From: Neobacillus jeddahensis
GTDB lineage: Bacteria > Bacillota > Bacilli > Bacillales > Cytobacillaceae
NCBI RefSeq assembly: GCF_000612625.1
Contig: NZ_CCAS010000044.1
Span: forward strand, 1-32,947
Direction of reading: 5' to 3'
DNA: 32,947 nt
The position numbers were made by a program, and so were the translations under genes. Below are positions 18,039 to 26,739 of the stretch, one piece after another. The first letter of the stretch is position 1, and every line of letters begins with the position of its first letter. The notes under the pieces were generated by a model, which saw only the letters and a program-made list of their open reading frames with translations, did not search any database and was not told the origin of the DNA.

Positions 18039-19835
18039 CTAATTTACAACACTCGCATGCCACTTATTATTAATCTCTCGAATTCTTTGTAAATCACATT
18101 TTGGAGTTCGATCGTACGTTAATATACCATTAATCTCCTGCTCAATATCCGTTAATTGGGTATAACAGAAACCATGCAAGGAATTGGATTCATAGATGGC
18201 TTTCATCACTCGTTCATAATCAGCTATATAATCCTCTTCATTCGTAACGGAGGTATAACCCCAGCCATTTTCATCACCAATCTTATAACCAATCCCGCCA
18301 AACTCTGTTAACAGAATGGGCTCACCACAGTGGTTAAATCCTTTCGTGTAGATCTTTCGCCCTGATGGTCTTGAATGAAGTAAGCTTTCTTTATTTAAGA
18401 CAGAATTTCGAAACTCATTGTACTTTTCAGTCTCATTCTTATGTCCATGATTATAATTATGAATCGCACAAATATCAGTCTTCGTTAATTCCCAGCCATC
18501 ATTCGAAATAACTAACCTTGTTGGGTCAAGTGAATGGATTAAATGATACATCGCTGCCGAGTGGTGCTTTTGTTGTTCATTATGACCAATAAGAGGGACG
18601 CCCCAGCTTTCATTTAAAGGAACCCATGTGACAATACACGGATGATTGTAGTCTCGATGAATGATTTCAAACCATTCGTTTGTTAGACGGGCAACGGCTT
18701 CTTCACTATAAGAGGGAGCAGAGGCACATTCTCCCCAAACGATAAAACCTAATGTATCTGCCCAATAAAGAAATAGAGGATCCTCTACCTTTTGATGCTT
18801 CCTGCAGCCATTAAAACCCATTTCTTTTGATAGTTCGATATCTTTCTTTAGATCTTGCTCTGTCGGAGCCGTTAATAGACCTTCTGGCCAGTATCCCTGA
18901 TCGAGCACTAGTTTTTGATAATAGGGCTTGTTGTTTAGATAGACCATGCCATTTTCAGTATGAATTTTTCTCATCCCAAAGTAAGAAGTAATTTCATCCA
19001 GCACTTCTCCTTGTTCTCGCAAACGAATCACTACATCGAATAAGTTGGGAGTTTCTGGTGACCAATTCCAGCCTTCATGATGGAAACCTGTTCTAAATAT
19101 TTTCCTATTATAAAGATTAATAGATCTCTTTACATACCCTTCATGTGTTTTTACAGTATCAATCGTTACCTGTTCGCCTTTAAACGTAATATCAATATCA
19201 AGAAATTTATCAGCGTAGTCTCCTGCTAATTCAACATCAATCGTAATATCGCCATGATCAATATCTGGAGTGAATCTCAACTTATGAATATGAGTTTTAT
19301 TCACTGCCTCCAACCAGACGGTCTGCCAAATTCCAGTCGTCCGTGTATACCAAATTCCACTTGATTGTTCAATCCAGTATTGCTTTCCTCGAGGAATCGT
19401 TTCCTCTGTAGAAGGATCTTCTACTCTTACAACAACCGCTTGCGTTCCATCCTTTAAATAATTGGTAATATCGAATGAGAATGGTGTGTGTCCGCCTTCA
19501 TGCATGCCAACCAAATTGCCATTTACAAAAACCATTGCCCGATAGTCTACTGCCCCAAAATGCAAAATCAACTGCTTTCCGACCATCGAATCAGGAATCT
19601 TGAATTCCCGCCGGTACCATACCCAATCATGGAATGAATGATCATTGATTCCGCTAAGCTTAGTTTGATAGACAAAAGGGACATTTATTTTTTGCTTGAA
19701 CTCCCTATCATTCTCAAACCATTTTTCTTCTAATCCCATATTCTGATCATCAAATTCAAAATCCCATTCACCGTTTAGACTAAACCATTCGCTTCTTATG
19801 AATTGTGGACGAGGATATTCTTGTCGAAATGCCAT
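18039..19835 (-). CDS. Glycoside hydrolase family 2 enzyme (second of two)
   Basis: A 598-residue GH2 enzyme: a jelly-roll sugar-binding domain (about 5-180), an immunoglobulin-like domain (about 185-285) and a TIM barrel (about 290-590). The acid/base residue is Glu409 in VPLNESWGV and the nucleophile is Glu511 in LLTEFGGIG. No signal peptide is seen, so it acts on imported sugars in the cytoplasm. It is shorter than LacZ and nearer in size to beta-glucuronidases; the specificity is open among beta-galactosides, glucuronides and similar. The ATG follows AAAGGAG, 11 bases after the paralogue's stop. It looks like a tandem duplicate of 19847-21616. Confidence 0.87.
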   Translation of the reverse strand: MAFRQEYPRPQFIRSEWFSLNGEWDFEFDDQNMGLEEKWFENDREFKQKINVPFVYQTKLSGINDHSFHDWVWYRREFKIPDSMVGKQLILHFGAVDYRAMVFVNGNLVGMHEGGHTPFSFDITNYLKDGTQAVVVRVEDPSTEETIPRGKQYWIEQSSGIWYTRTTGIWQTVWLEAVNKTHIHKLRFTPDIDHGDITIDVELAGDYADKFLDIDITFKGEQVTIDTVKTHEGYVKRSINLYNRKIFRTGFHHEGWNWSPETPNLFDVVIRLREQGEVLDEITSYFGMRKIHTENGMVYLNNKPYYQKLVLDQGYWPEGLLTAPTEQDLKKDIELSKEMGFNGCRKHQKVEDPLFLYWADTLGFIVWGECASAPSYSEEAVARLTNEWFEIIHRDYNHPCIVTWVPLNESWGVPLIGHNEQQKHHSAAMYHLIHSLDPTRLVISNDGWELTKTDICAIHNYNHGHKNETEKYNEFRNSVLNKESLLHSRPSGRKIYTKGFNHCGEPILLTEFGGIGYKIGDENGWGYTSVTNEEDYIADYERVMKAIYESNSLHGFCYTQLTDIEQEINGILTYDRTPKCDLQRIREINNKWHASVVN

Positions 19836-19846
19836 AAATTTCTCCT

Positions 19847-21616
19847 TTACCGATTGAAATTATTTACATTCATGGTGTTGATTTTACTTAAGTCTACCTT
19901 TGGGACTCTCTCTTCTGTTAGTAAACCATTCACCTCTTGCTGCACATCCGTTAGTTGTGTATAACAAAACCCACTAATATAGGAAGTATCTCGAATAGCT
20001 TGAGTAATAGATTCATAACGATGTAGGAAGTCTTCTTCACTCGTTACTTGATTACCATAGCCCCAACCCTTTTCAGAATTGAAGGCAATTCCACCATATT
20101 CACTTATAATGATCGGCTGACCATTATATGGATAGCCCTGTGCCATCGCATGCTTAGATTTATTAAATGCTATATGGTTATTCACCACTTTTTCTTTATC
20201 CATATATCTTTTTAAAAATTCATCACCGTATTCTACATAATCATGTAAGGAAATAATATCTGAAATGGTATGCTCCCAGCCATCGTTTACAATAACAGGT
20301 CTCATACTATCAATAGCTTTTGTCAGATGATAGATTCCCTCTGTAAATTTTTGCTGTTTTACATTGGTATAAATATTCTTCACGCCCCATGATTCATTAA
20401 ACGGCGTCCATGTAATGATGCAGGGGTGATTGTAATGTTGTTTAACAACCTCGATCCATTCCTCTGTAAAATTTTGAATCGCCTCATCTGAAAACTCGTA
20501 CGTTGCAGCCATTTCCGACCATACAAGCAAACCTTTTTTATCTGCCCAATAAAGATAACGTTGATCCTCGACCTTCATATGCTTTCTTACTCCGTTAAAG
20601 CCCATCTCTAAGGTCCGATCAATATCCTCAATAATCGCTGCTTCTGAAGGTGGGGTTAAATGGGACTCTTTCCAATATCCCTGGTCTAAAATGAGCCTTT
20701 GATAAAGTGGAATATTATTAAGCAATACTCTCCCATTTTCGATAGAGATCTTCCTCATCCCAAAATAGGACTTTACCTGATCAACTACTTTACCTTGCTT
20801 ATATAATGTAAACTCCACATCATAAAGGTTAGGAGATTGCGGACTCCAATGGACTACCCTCCAATGATGAAATTCACTTGCAATAGTAACCGAAAAGGTT
20901 TGATTTGCACGACTTACGGTTTGATCAAATGATTTAATGGGATGACCGTTAAAAAGGATGGATGTTTGTAGCACTAAGGGCTGATTCAAGTCCCCTGTTA
21001 CGTCATAAGTAAACTCGACAGATTCTGTATCTATATCTGGCGTTATTTTGACTGCATGGAGATGCGTTTCACCTAAAAACTCAAGCCAGACAGTCTGCCA
21101 AATCCCTGTCGTTTGCACATACCAGCATTCATAACTTTGATCCAGCCATCTTTGTTTCCCTCTTGGCTGAAAGCAGCTTTGACTATCTTCAATTTTCACC
21201 ACAATGTTTAATTCATTGGACTCATCTAAGTAATCAGTGATCGGAAAAGAAAAGGCGATTTGACCACCCTTGTTTTTTCCAACAAAAGTTCCATTTACCC
21301 ATACCTTCGTTATATAATCGGCTGCTTCGAAATGAAGGACTATTTCCTTTTTTTCGTATTCACTAGGAATGATTAAGCTTTTTTGATACCAGATAGTAGG
21401 GCAGAACACTTCCTCCCCAATACCGCTTGCACTCGTTTCATATGTAAAAGGAACAATGATTTTTCGATCAAAATTTGAATTCTTGTACCATTTTTCCTTT
21501 TCCCCTTTGTTTTCTCGATCAAATTGAAAATTCCACTCCCCATTTAAATTCAGCCATTCTGCCCTTTCAAAATGGGGGCGAGGATACTCTTTTCTTGGCA
21601 CACTATTTTCTGTCAT
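19847..21616 (-). CDS. Glycoside hydrolase family 2 enzyme (first of two)
   Basis: A 589-residue GH2 enzyme with the same domain order as its neighbour and shared phrases (KEYPRPHFERAEWLNLNGEW, SYFGMRKI, LILDQGYW). The acid/base residue is Glu408 in TPFNESWGV and the nucleophile Glu506 in IISEYGGIA, so both active sites in the pair are complete. It is cytoplasmic, with no signal peptide. The ATG has AAAGGAGA upstream. It is the promoter-proximal gene, just downstream of the operator at 21704-21721 and a candidate cre site. The pair probably divide labour on two linkages or chain lengths. Confidence 0.87.
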   Translation of the reverse strand: MTENSVPRKEYPRPHFERAEWLNLNGEWNFQFDRENKGEKEKWYKNSNFDRKIIVPFTYETSASGIGEEVFCPTIWYQKSLIIPSEYEKKEIVLHFEAADYITKVWVNGTFVGKNKGGQIAFSFPITDYLDESNELNIVVKIEDSQSCFQPRGKQRWLDQSYECWYVQTTGIWQTVWLEFLGETHLHAVKITPDIDTESVEFTYDVTGDLNQPLVLQTSILFNGHPIKSFDQTVSRANQTFSVTIASEFHHWRVVHWSPQSPNLYDVEFTLYKQGKVVDQVKSYFGMRKISIENGRVLLNNIPLYQRLILDQGYWKESHLTPPSEAAIIEDIDRTLEMGFNGVRKHMKVEDQRYLYWADKKGLLVWSEMAATYEFSDEAIQNFTEEWIEVVKQHYNHPCIITWTPFNESWGVKNIYTNVKQQKFTEGIYHLTKAIDSMRPVIVNDGWEHTISDIISLHDYVEYGDEFLKRYMDKEKVVNNHIAFNKSKHAMAQGYPYNGQPIIISEYGGIAFNSEKGWGYGNQVTSEEDFLHRYESITQAIRDTSYISGFCYTQLTDVQQEVNGLLTEERVPKVDLSKINTMNVNNFNR

Positions 21617-21657
21617 TCTATTTTTCTCCTTTAAATAGAAGTGATAAATTAAGATAT

Positions 21658-21671
21658 TGGAAGTGCTTACA
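21658..21671. promoter_or_regulatory. Candidate cre site at the GH2 operon start
   Basis: TGGAAGTGCTTACA matches the cre consensus at 12 of 14 positions and lies just downstream of the -10 box at 21679-21684, a position from which CcpA represses. It is a moderate match only. Confidence 0.45.
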
Positions 21672-21678
21672 TTTAAAT

Positions 21679-21721
21679 ATTATAGTATGCACTAAAACAT
21701 TAATATACTAAGGTTAGTATA
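21679..21721 (-). promoter_or_regulatory. GH2 operon promoter with palindromic operator
   Basis: On the leftward strand a perfect -10, TATAAT (21679-21684), has a poor -35 17 bases upstream. TATACTAAGGTTAGTATA at 21704-21721 is an inverted repeat with 8-bp arms that covers this -35. It is a good candidate site for the GntR/LacI regulator, which has a related sequence in its own promoter. Confidence 0.6.
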
Positions 21722-21769
21722 AAATATACCTTTTAGCTCAAATCATTAAAGAATGATGACAAAATGAAA

Positions 21770-21795
21770 CCCAAACTACAATAGTGTAGCTTGGG
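21770..21795. terminator. Terminator-like hairpin between regulator and GH2 operon
   Basis: CCCAAACTACA (21770-21780) pairs with TGTAGCTTGGG (21785-21795), 10 of 11 pairs, with loop ATAG. The regulator gene at 21854-22942 is read leftward into it and then meets TTTCATTTT. Its rightward side is also T-rich (CCTTTTCTTTTT), so it could work both ways. Confidence 0.7.
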
Positions 21796-21853
21796 CCTTT
21801 TCTTTTTATTAACCTCAATATCCGAACGATCTTACTGCATAAAGCGACACTAC

Positions 21854-22942
21854 CTATGTTAAGATTGTCTCTAACATTTCTACATTTTCACTTAATTTAA
21901 GTGTAACCGGTACGAAAATTCTTTTCGGATTATACGTACCCTCAATTTGTTCTAAAAGTAGATCCACCGTTTTTTTACTACATTCAGCAATATCCTGCTT
22001 GATAAACGTCACTCCTGTTATCCCTGGCGGATCAAAAGTGAGCAATTCAACGTCTCGGCCCGTTTCAACCTTTAGAGAATGAATCGCCCAATGTGTATAC
22101 AAGGCTAATTCAGCATTCATGGTAAACACAGCGGTCATAGCCGGTTTACTCACTAGAAATTCTTTAATTAATTTTGGTGTTTTATTAGGAGAAATATCAT
22201 TGAAGTTTAATGTCAGCCAAAGATTTTTATCAATGGTTGTTCTCCTTTTTAAAAAGGCCTGTTCAAATCCCTTGGCTCTCTCGTTCGTTACGGTGTTTGT
22301 AATAATGGGTGAAACAAGCCCAATATTTTTATGTCCTTTATTTAATAAGTATGAGATCGCTTCGAGGGTCCCAGCCTCATTTTCAGAGGTCACACTATAC
22401 GTTAAAATATTTTCCATATACCGATCAATTAACACAAACGGAAATTTATCTAACGATAGTCTGAGCACCGCTTCATTATATGTCTCTTTTTCTGTAGGAA
22501 AAATGATCATGCCCTTAACATCCATGTTTCGGAACATCTCTATCGCATCTGCTTCTGCAAATTGAGATTCTCTAGTGATCTTTATAATTAAGTTATGACC
22601 ATTCTGCGAAACATATTTTTCAATATAATTAACCAGCTCTTGATCAATCCTTGTTTTCATACTTGGAAGAATAAGTCCAATTAATCCGTTTTGGTGATAC
22701 GGTTGACTGTTGGTTGCCGTTAGGCTGCTTTCACAAACAAAAGTACCTTTCCCCTTAATCCTTTCTACTATTCCTTCTTCTGCTAGGCCTGCAAGTGCAT
22801 GTTTCGTCGTAATCTGACTAACATGAAATTTCTCTGTTAACTCTTTTTCAGAGGGAACACGATCACCTACCCGCAATTCGCCAGATTGTATTTGCTCTTT
22901 AACTTTATTTTTTATTTGTTGATACAGAGGTTCATTTTTAAT
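21854..22942 (-). CDS. GntR/LacI chimeric repressor (AraR-like), ATT start
   Basis: A 362-residue regulator with an N-terminal GntR winged helix and a C-terminal LacI-type sugar-binding domain (about 95-360; NGLIGLILPS, FVLIDRYMEN). The common TTG or later starts (22876) would lose the first helix. The frame continues upstream with NEPLYQQIKNKVKEQIQSGE, the classic GntR N-terminus, and is closed by a TGA just before GTT-GCT-ATT. The only sensible start is ATT at 22942, six bases after GGGTGA (22949-22954). An alternative is that the original ATG was lost by a small deletion. It should respond to the sugar taken up by the adjacent locus and control both that operon and itself. Confidence 0.8.
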   Translation of the reverse strand: MKNEPLYQQIKNKVKEQIQSGELRVGDRVPSEKELTEKFHVSQITTKHALAGLAEEGIVERIKGKGTFVCESSLTATNSQPYHQNGLIGLILPSMKTRIDQELVNYIEKYVSQNGHNLIIKITRESQFAEADAIEMFRNMDVKGMIIFPTEKETYNEAVLRLSLDKFPFVLIDRYMENILTYSVTSENEAGTLEAISYLLNKGHKNIGLVSPIITNTVTNERAKGFEQAFLKRRTTIDKNLWLTLNFNDISPNKTPKLIKEFLVSKPAMTAVFTMNAELALYTHWAIHSLKVETGRDVELLTFDPPGITGVTFIKQDIAECSKKTVDLLLEQIEGTYNPKRIFVPVTLKLSENVEMLETILT

Positions 22943-22976
22943 AGCAACTCACCCTTAGCTTCATTTATCCTAACTC

Positions 22977-23012
22977 ATACTAAGTATAACAAGATATGAT
23001 ATATTTATTCAA
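22977..23012 (-). promoter_or_regulatory. Promoter and likely auto-operator of the GntR/LacI regulator
   Basis: On the leftward strand TTGAAT (23007-23012) and TATACT (22983-22988) are separated by 18 bases. The palindrome ATACTAAGTAT (22977-22987) overlaps the -10 and shares ATACTAAG with the operator at 21704-21721. Confidence 0.6.
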
Positions 23013-23019
23013 GTAGAAA

Positions 23020-23138
23020 CCAGGGGGACGGTTCTCCTGGCTCAAATAATCTAGTTTGTGCTAACTTCGGAGTGAAAAAAAAGCCATCAGAACCGTCCCC
23101 ATGGCCCAAAAGAGCCATCAGAACCGTCCCCATGGCCC
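23020..23138. repeat. Interspersed palindromic repeat, copy 6 (right half duplicated)
   Basis: Bases 23020-23083 are identical to 8065-8128 of copy 5. The right half is present twice as an exact 25-bp unit (23083-23107 and 23114-23138) with six bases between. It ends 5 bases from the stop of the leftward gene at 23144. Leftward, the inner right-half hairpin is followed by T8. Confidence 0.92.
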
Positions 23139-23143
23139 GTCTC

Positions 23144-24361
23144 TCAATCCACAAACATCTCATTCATATATAACTCGAAATTTCCCTTTTCCTTCGATGC
23201 GTCCTTTAAAGCGATTTGACCTTTAAAAAGTGTCTTCCCTGAATGCGCATCAGCAACGATGACATCTGCACCGATTTTTGGCGTCATTTGCGCGGAAACA
23301 ATATAGAGTTTACCAGCTTTTACAGTGGTCATGTATGCATATGCCATACCGTCTTCACCAGATAGCTGGATCCGATATGCCTGACCAACTTGGTCATCCA
23401 TTAAACTATAAGGAGTCACCACGAGCTCTTCGCCATCCAACGTCATGAAATAAATGGTAGATTCATCAGCAAAGCTAAGTTGGTTCTCATCCAATTTTAA
23501 GTCTGGCACATTGATTTTTTCTGTTTCTTTCATTGCAATATTGTAGGAAATCACTTCCTGACCAACCACTTCTTCCCTCGTCGATTCCGTATCTTCAATC
23601 ATCTTTTTTTCCGTTTTTAGAATGAAAAGATGGTCATTCGCTTTGGTAGGGCTGGTTCTAATGAATTGTAGGTCGGTTCGGAGATTATCTTGCTGTTCCG
23701 GAACCTGAATAATCGCTTCGTGGTTGCTAATTTTCTGATTTCCCTGATCAATGATATAGATATGTTTCTCGTCATGGAGATCCTCTTGATCTCTCATCAT
23801 ATTATGGGTGATAAGGTATAACACACCATCTACCATCTGCACATCCTCCACAGAAACATTTTCCAGTCCCTTTTCATTTGGAACCTCGACCTTGAAGGAG
23901 TTTGTTTTTTCATCTTTTTTGTTTAGTACAGCTATATCAAACTTATAATTTCTTGAGCTTAACGTACCATACTTTACATCTGCATAGGCCAAGTACTCCT
24001 TGTTCTCAAAGAAATAGTCCGCAAATGGATCCTTGCCACGCATGAAGGTAGGATATTCCTTTCGCAACGACTTGATCAATGTCGGGGGCTGACCGATGAG
24101 CTGATCTAGAAAAGAGCTATTATTATAGGTAGATCCATCCGCATTAATTTTTAAACTCGTATACGTATAACTCCTTGTGGAAGTATCTGCTGCATATGAA
24201 CTGTCTAGCACCAACGGTCGGATCTCATTCGCATCTCCACTTAATGTTCGAATCACAAACTCAGGGTAATGCTCAGCAGACATCGCCGCATTAACATAGT
24301 ACGTTCCTAAACTAAGTAAAATCACAACGAGGATCGCAATCGATTTCCAGTATTTTTTCAT
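23144..24361 (-). CDS. Exported protein of unknown function in a YtrA-type ABC operon
   Basis: A 405-residue protein with one N-terminal hydrophobic helix (about residues 5-25, SIAILVVILLSLGTYYVNA) and a long soluble part outside the membrane. It ends YMNEMFVD. The repeated short beta-like segments (VEDVQMVDGVLYLITHN, ADESTIYFMTLDGEELVV) suggest a beta-propeller, but I do not recognise a family. A GTG at 24370 is in frame but touches the AGGAG site, so ATG at 24361 is chosen. It is the last gene after the permease (12-base gap). A role as accessory or sensor of the ABC transporter is a guess from position. Confidence 0.65.
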   Translation of the reverse strand: MKKYWKSIAILVVILLSLGTYYVNAAMSAEHYPEFVIRTLSGDANEIRPLVLDSSYAADTSTRSYTYTSLKINADGSTYNNSSFLDQLIGQPPTLIKSLRKEYPTFMRGKDPFADYFFENKEYLAYADVKYGTLSSRNYKFDIAVLNKKDEKTNSFKVEVPNEKGLENVSVEDVQMVDGVLYLITHNMMRDQEDLHDEKHIYIIDQGNQKISNHEAIIQVPEQQDNLRTDLQFIRTSPTKANDHLFILKTEKKMIEDTESTREEVVGQEVISYNIAMKETEKINVPDLKLDENQLSFADESTIYFMTLDGEELVVTPYSLMDDQVGQAYRIQLSGEDGMAYAYMTTVKAGKLYIVSAQMTPKIGADVIVADAHSGKTLFKGQIALKDASKEKGNFELYMNEMFVD

Positions 24362-24373
24362 TTTTAACACTCC

Positions 24374-25207
24374 TTATACGGTGATCTTCTTCATTAATAG
24401 GAAACGACTGAGCCAAACAGATGCCGTGAGAACCATCACGCCCATTACGATTTCTATCCCCAACAATTCAATCGGGTAAAAGAAACCATTGAAAACAAAC
24501 TCTTGTAATAATAAGGGCAGGATCATAAAGACTACAGCGATGGCACTATATAGAAGACCAACCAAAATCCCTTTCCATTTAAAACTTCTTTCCATTAAGA
24601 TCGCGGTAAAGAGAATCGCAACCGCCAACACACCCGCTCCATAATATAAAATCAGTTCAATAAGACTCCTTGGAATGATGATGCTTAATTCAGGCATGAC
24701 AGCGATAATTTTGTTCAAGCCCATATCACTTCTAAATTCAGTTGGCACCATGCCTTTCATCACTAGCATCTCAATCGGCATTATTATCAGTTGAAAGGCA
24801 ACGAGACCAAATGTCAGGATCAAAATGTTCGTAATCTTTGCATAGAAGATATTCAGCCTTGTAGTAGGGAGCATTAATAATCGATAAATAAAGGTATTCT
24901 TCCCCACCCAATCACGATACCAAATAAGAAAGATATAGAAGCCCACTCCAGCCGCACATAGCCCGATCGGGCCGAAAAACCAAATGCTTCTGACAATCTG
25001 TGAAAAATTCATTTTTCCAAAATTTTCAAGAAACTCTATTTTCGTCATCATGTCTTCATAGATTTTTTCATTTGCCATATTTAGATATTCTTTTGATAGA
25101 ACGATCACGCCGACCATCTGGATCACAAGTGTGATTCCAAGTAAGACAACAAATAGTTTGGCAACCCGGTTAAATTCAAAGTTTACTAGCTTCAAGTAAT
25201 TTTTCAT
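24374..25207 (-). CDS. ABC transporter permease (ABC-2-like) of the YtrA-type operon
   Basis: A 277-residue membrane protein with about six helices (first at 17-37, last at 250-270) and large loops, as in ABC-2-type exporter permeases. The start overlaps the ATPase stop by four bases, so the two are translationally coupled and should form one transporter. Operons of a GntR/YtrA regulator, an ATPase and a permease in Bacillus are often linked to cell-envelope stress; the substrate here is unknown. Confidence 0.8.
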   Translation of the reverse strand: MKNYLKLVNFEFNRVAKLFVVLLGITLVIQMVGVIVLSKEYLNMANEKIYEDMMTKIEFLENFGKMNFSQIVRSIWFFGPIGLCAAGVGFYIFLIWYRDWVGKNTFIYRLLMLPTTRLNIFYAKITNILILTFGLVAFQLIIMPIEMLVMKGMVPTEFRSDMGLNKIIAVMPELSIIIPRSLIELILYYGAGVLAVAILFTAILMERSFKWKGILVGLLYSAIAVVFMILPLLLQEFVFNGFFYPIELLGIEIVMGVMVLTASVWLSRFLLMKKITV

Positions 25208-25893
25208 CTATGGTACACCTCTCTCATTACATCAATGACAGACTTTCCTTCGTTTTCCCGTGCCTCTTCCGCACTGAATTCCTTTGTCACCAGTCCGTTA
25301 TCTAGTAGAACGACCTTATCGATTAAATGCTCAATATCGCCAACTTCGTGTGTCGTAATGATGACACCGCGATTTTCAATCAAATGACTGGTGAACACAT
25401 TGGCAATTTCCTCACGACTAAACATGTCGATCCCAGAAAACGGCTCGTCCATTAAGACATAATCCACATCAAGGGCTAAACCAAGTAACAGATTCACCTT
25501 GGCCGTATTTCCTTTTGATAAGGAAGAAATTCGGTCGCTTTGGTTTAATCGGAAAAAACCTAGTAATTCGGTGGCCCGTTCCTGATTCCAACACGTATAA
25601 AAGTCCTTCATAAACTCCATCGCCTCGGCGATCGTCATCTGTGGGAGCATCGTAATCGCATCTGGGATAAAGGTGATTTTTTCAAACGAATGCTTATCTA
25701 GCGGCTTTCCGTCTATTAAAATCTCTCCCTTATTAATTGGGGTCAGCGCCATAATCGCATTCAAAATCGTCGTCTTCCCCACTCCATTGATGCCAATTAA
25801 ACAAGTGATTTCTCCCTTGTTCGCCGTAAACGATACGCCTTTTAATATTTTCTTACGTCCGAATTTCTTTTCAACTGCTTTTACTTCTATCAT
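25204..25893 (-). CDS. ABC transporter ATP-binding protein (YtrB-like)
   Basis: A 229-residue ATPase. Walker A is GINGVGKTT (34-42). The region before Walker B holds SSLSKGNTAKVNLLLGLAL, a variant signature (LSKGN in place of LSGGQ), and Walker B is YVLMDEP with Asp149/Glu150. The switch histidine lies in IITTHEVGD. It energises the permease at 24374. The ATG follows AAGGAGG and comes directly after the regulator's stop. Confidence 0.88.
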   Translation of the reverse strand: MIEVKAVEKKFGRKKILKGVSFTANKGEITCLIGINGVGKTTILNAIMALTPINKGEILIDGKPLDKHSFEKITFIPDAITMLPQMTIAEAMEFMKDFYTCWNQERATELLGFFRLNQSDRISSLSKGNTAKVNLLLGLALDVDYVLMDEPFSGIDMFSREEIANVFTSHLIENRGVIITTHEVGDIEHLIDKVVLLDNGLVTKEFSAEEARENEGKSVIDVMREVYHR

Positions 25894-25895
25894 GG

Positions 25896-26276
25896 TTACG
25901 CCTCCTTATCATCGTTAGCCGTGTACTTTACCCTCACCAAGTCGAGCAGCTCCTCGACTGGAACATTAATGGAACGAACAGACGTCACAAACACATCTAC
26001 GGCTTCGACAAGCAGCTCATTTCTCACCTGACCTAATATGTTCTGATCGGTTGTGATCTTACTTGGATGGTTCTTTTCCGTATAAATCAACCCCTGCTCC
26101 TCCATTTCCTTATACGCCCGTTGCGCGGTATTAGGATTCACCTTCATCTGATTGGCCAACTCACGTCTCGATGGGATTTCCTCTCCAGGCTCCAATTCAC
26201 CAATGGCGATTTTTTCTTTAAAATAACGAACAATCTGCAAATAGACCGGATCACGATTATTAAAATTTACATTCAT
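25896..26276 (-). CDS. GntR-family repressor, YtrA subfamily
   Basis: A 126-residue regulator: a GntR winged helix (about 8-75, with IPSRRELANQMKVNPNTAQR, then a short wing) and a small helical C-terminal part (VDVFVTSVRSINVPVEELLDLV). The short effector-less C-terminus is typical of the YtrA subfamily, whose members usually repress their own ABC operon. The ATG follows AGGAGC. It is first in the operon, behind a consensus promoter with two palindromic operators. Confidence 0.87.
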   Translation of the reverse strand: MNVNFNNRDPVYLQIVRYFKEKIAIGELEPGEEIPSRRELANQMKVNPNTAQRAYKEMEEQGLIYTEKNHPSKITTDQNILGQVRNELLVEAVDVFVTSVRSINVPVEELLDLVRVKYTANDDKEA

Positions 26277-26321
26277 CGAAACAGCTCCTATAAGACCTTT
26301 TAAGTCACTTCACAAAAGTGT

Positions 26322-26382
26322 GTGTATTAAGTAGTTCATACACTATAGGTGTATTATATGATTAATACACAATAGTTGTCAA
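26322..26382 (-). promoter_or_regulatory. YtrA-type promoter with two GTGTAT-N10-ATACAC operators
   Basis: On the leftward strand TTGACA (26377-26382) and TATAAT (26353-26358) are separated by 18 bases; both hexamers are perfect. Two 22-bp inverted repeats, each with arms GTGTAT and ATACAC, lie at 26322-26343 and 26349-26370. The second covers the -10 box, as expected for self-repression by the downstream regulator. Confidence 0.8.
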
Positions 26383-26392
26383 TTATTTCCGA

Positions 26393-26447
26393 CCATGGGG
26401 ACGGTTCTCGTGGCACAAAAAGGGTAATCCCGCCTTGCCACGGTCAC
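26393..26447. repeat. Interspersed palindromic repeat, copy 7 (degenerate)
   Basis: The left half is clear (CCATGGGGACGGTTCTCGTG); the second half survives only as a weak match near 26431-26447. It is upstream of the -35 box of the YtrA-type operon and away from a stop codon. Confidence 0.65.
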
Positions 26448-26496
26448 TACCTACAACATTTGGGAGCGCAGAGCATTAGCCTGGATTAACCACGAA

Positions 26497-26526
26497 AAAA
26501 GTAAGAGCAAAGTGGCTCTTACTTTT
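26497..26526 (-). terminator. Rho-independent terminator of the signal peptidase operon
   Basis: AAAAGTAAGAGC (26497-26508) pairs perfectly with 26515-26526 around a 6-base loop. Read leftward from the signal peptidase gene it ends in T6. The rightward side is also T-rich. Confidence 0.8.
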
Positions 26527-26693
26527 GCGGTGTGAATTGATTTAGTATCAGCCGCCTCACCCACAGTACTTTAGATGAGCAGGTGCCAGACAACATGGGA
26601 ATCTCGACAAAATACTGGGGGTAGCAGACACCAAAACTAATTCCTTCGTTCGTCCAAGGATATCAAGCCATTAGAAAAAATTCTAAAAAGATA

Positions 26694-26736
26694 CCAGGAG
26701 AACCGTCCCCCTGGCTCACCTGGCTCACCTGGTTTC
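26694..26736. repeat. Interspersed palindromic repeat, copy 8 (half, with 9-bp tail repeats)
   Basis: A single right half (CCAGGAGAACCGTCCCC) followed by CTGGCTCAC twice (26711-26719, 26720-26728) and a partial third unit. It ends 3 bases before the signal peptidase stop codon. Confidence 0.88.
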
Positions 26737-26739
26737 AGA

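Larger units (their letters stand above)
26277..26739. other. Intergenic region between the YtrA-type and secreted-protein operons
   Basis: No gene is supported here. It holds the ytrA-type promoter and operators, repeat copies 7 and 8, and the terminator at 26497-26526. Bases 26580-26635 (around AGGTGCCAGACAAC and GCAGACACC) look like the worn remnant of another short repeat; I could not assign it. Confidence 0.5.
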
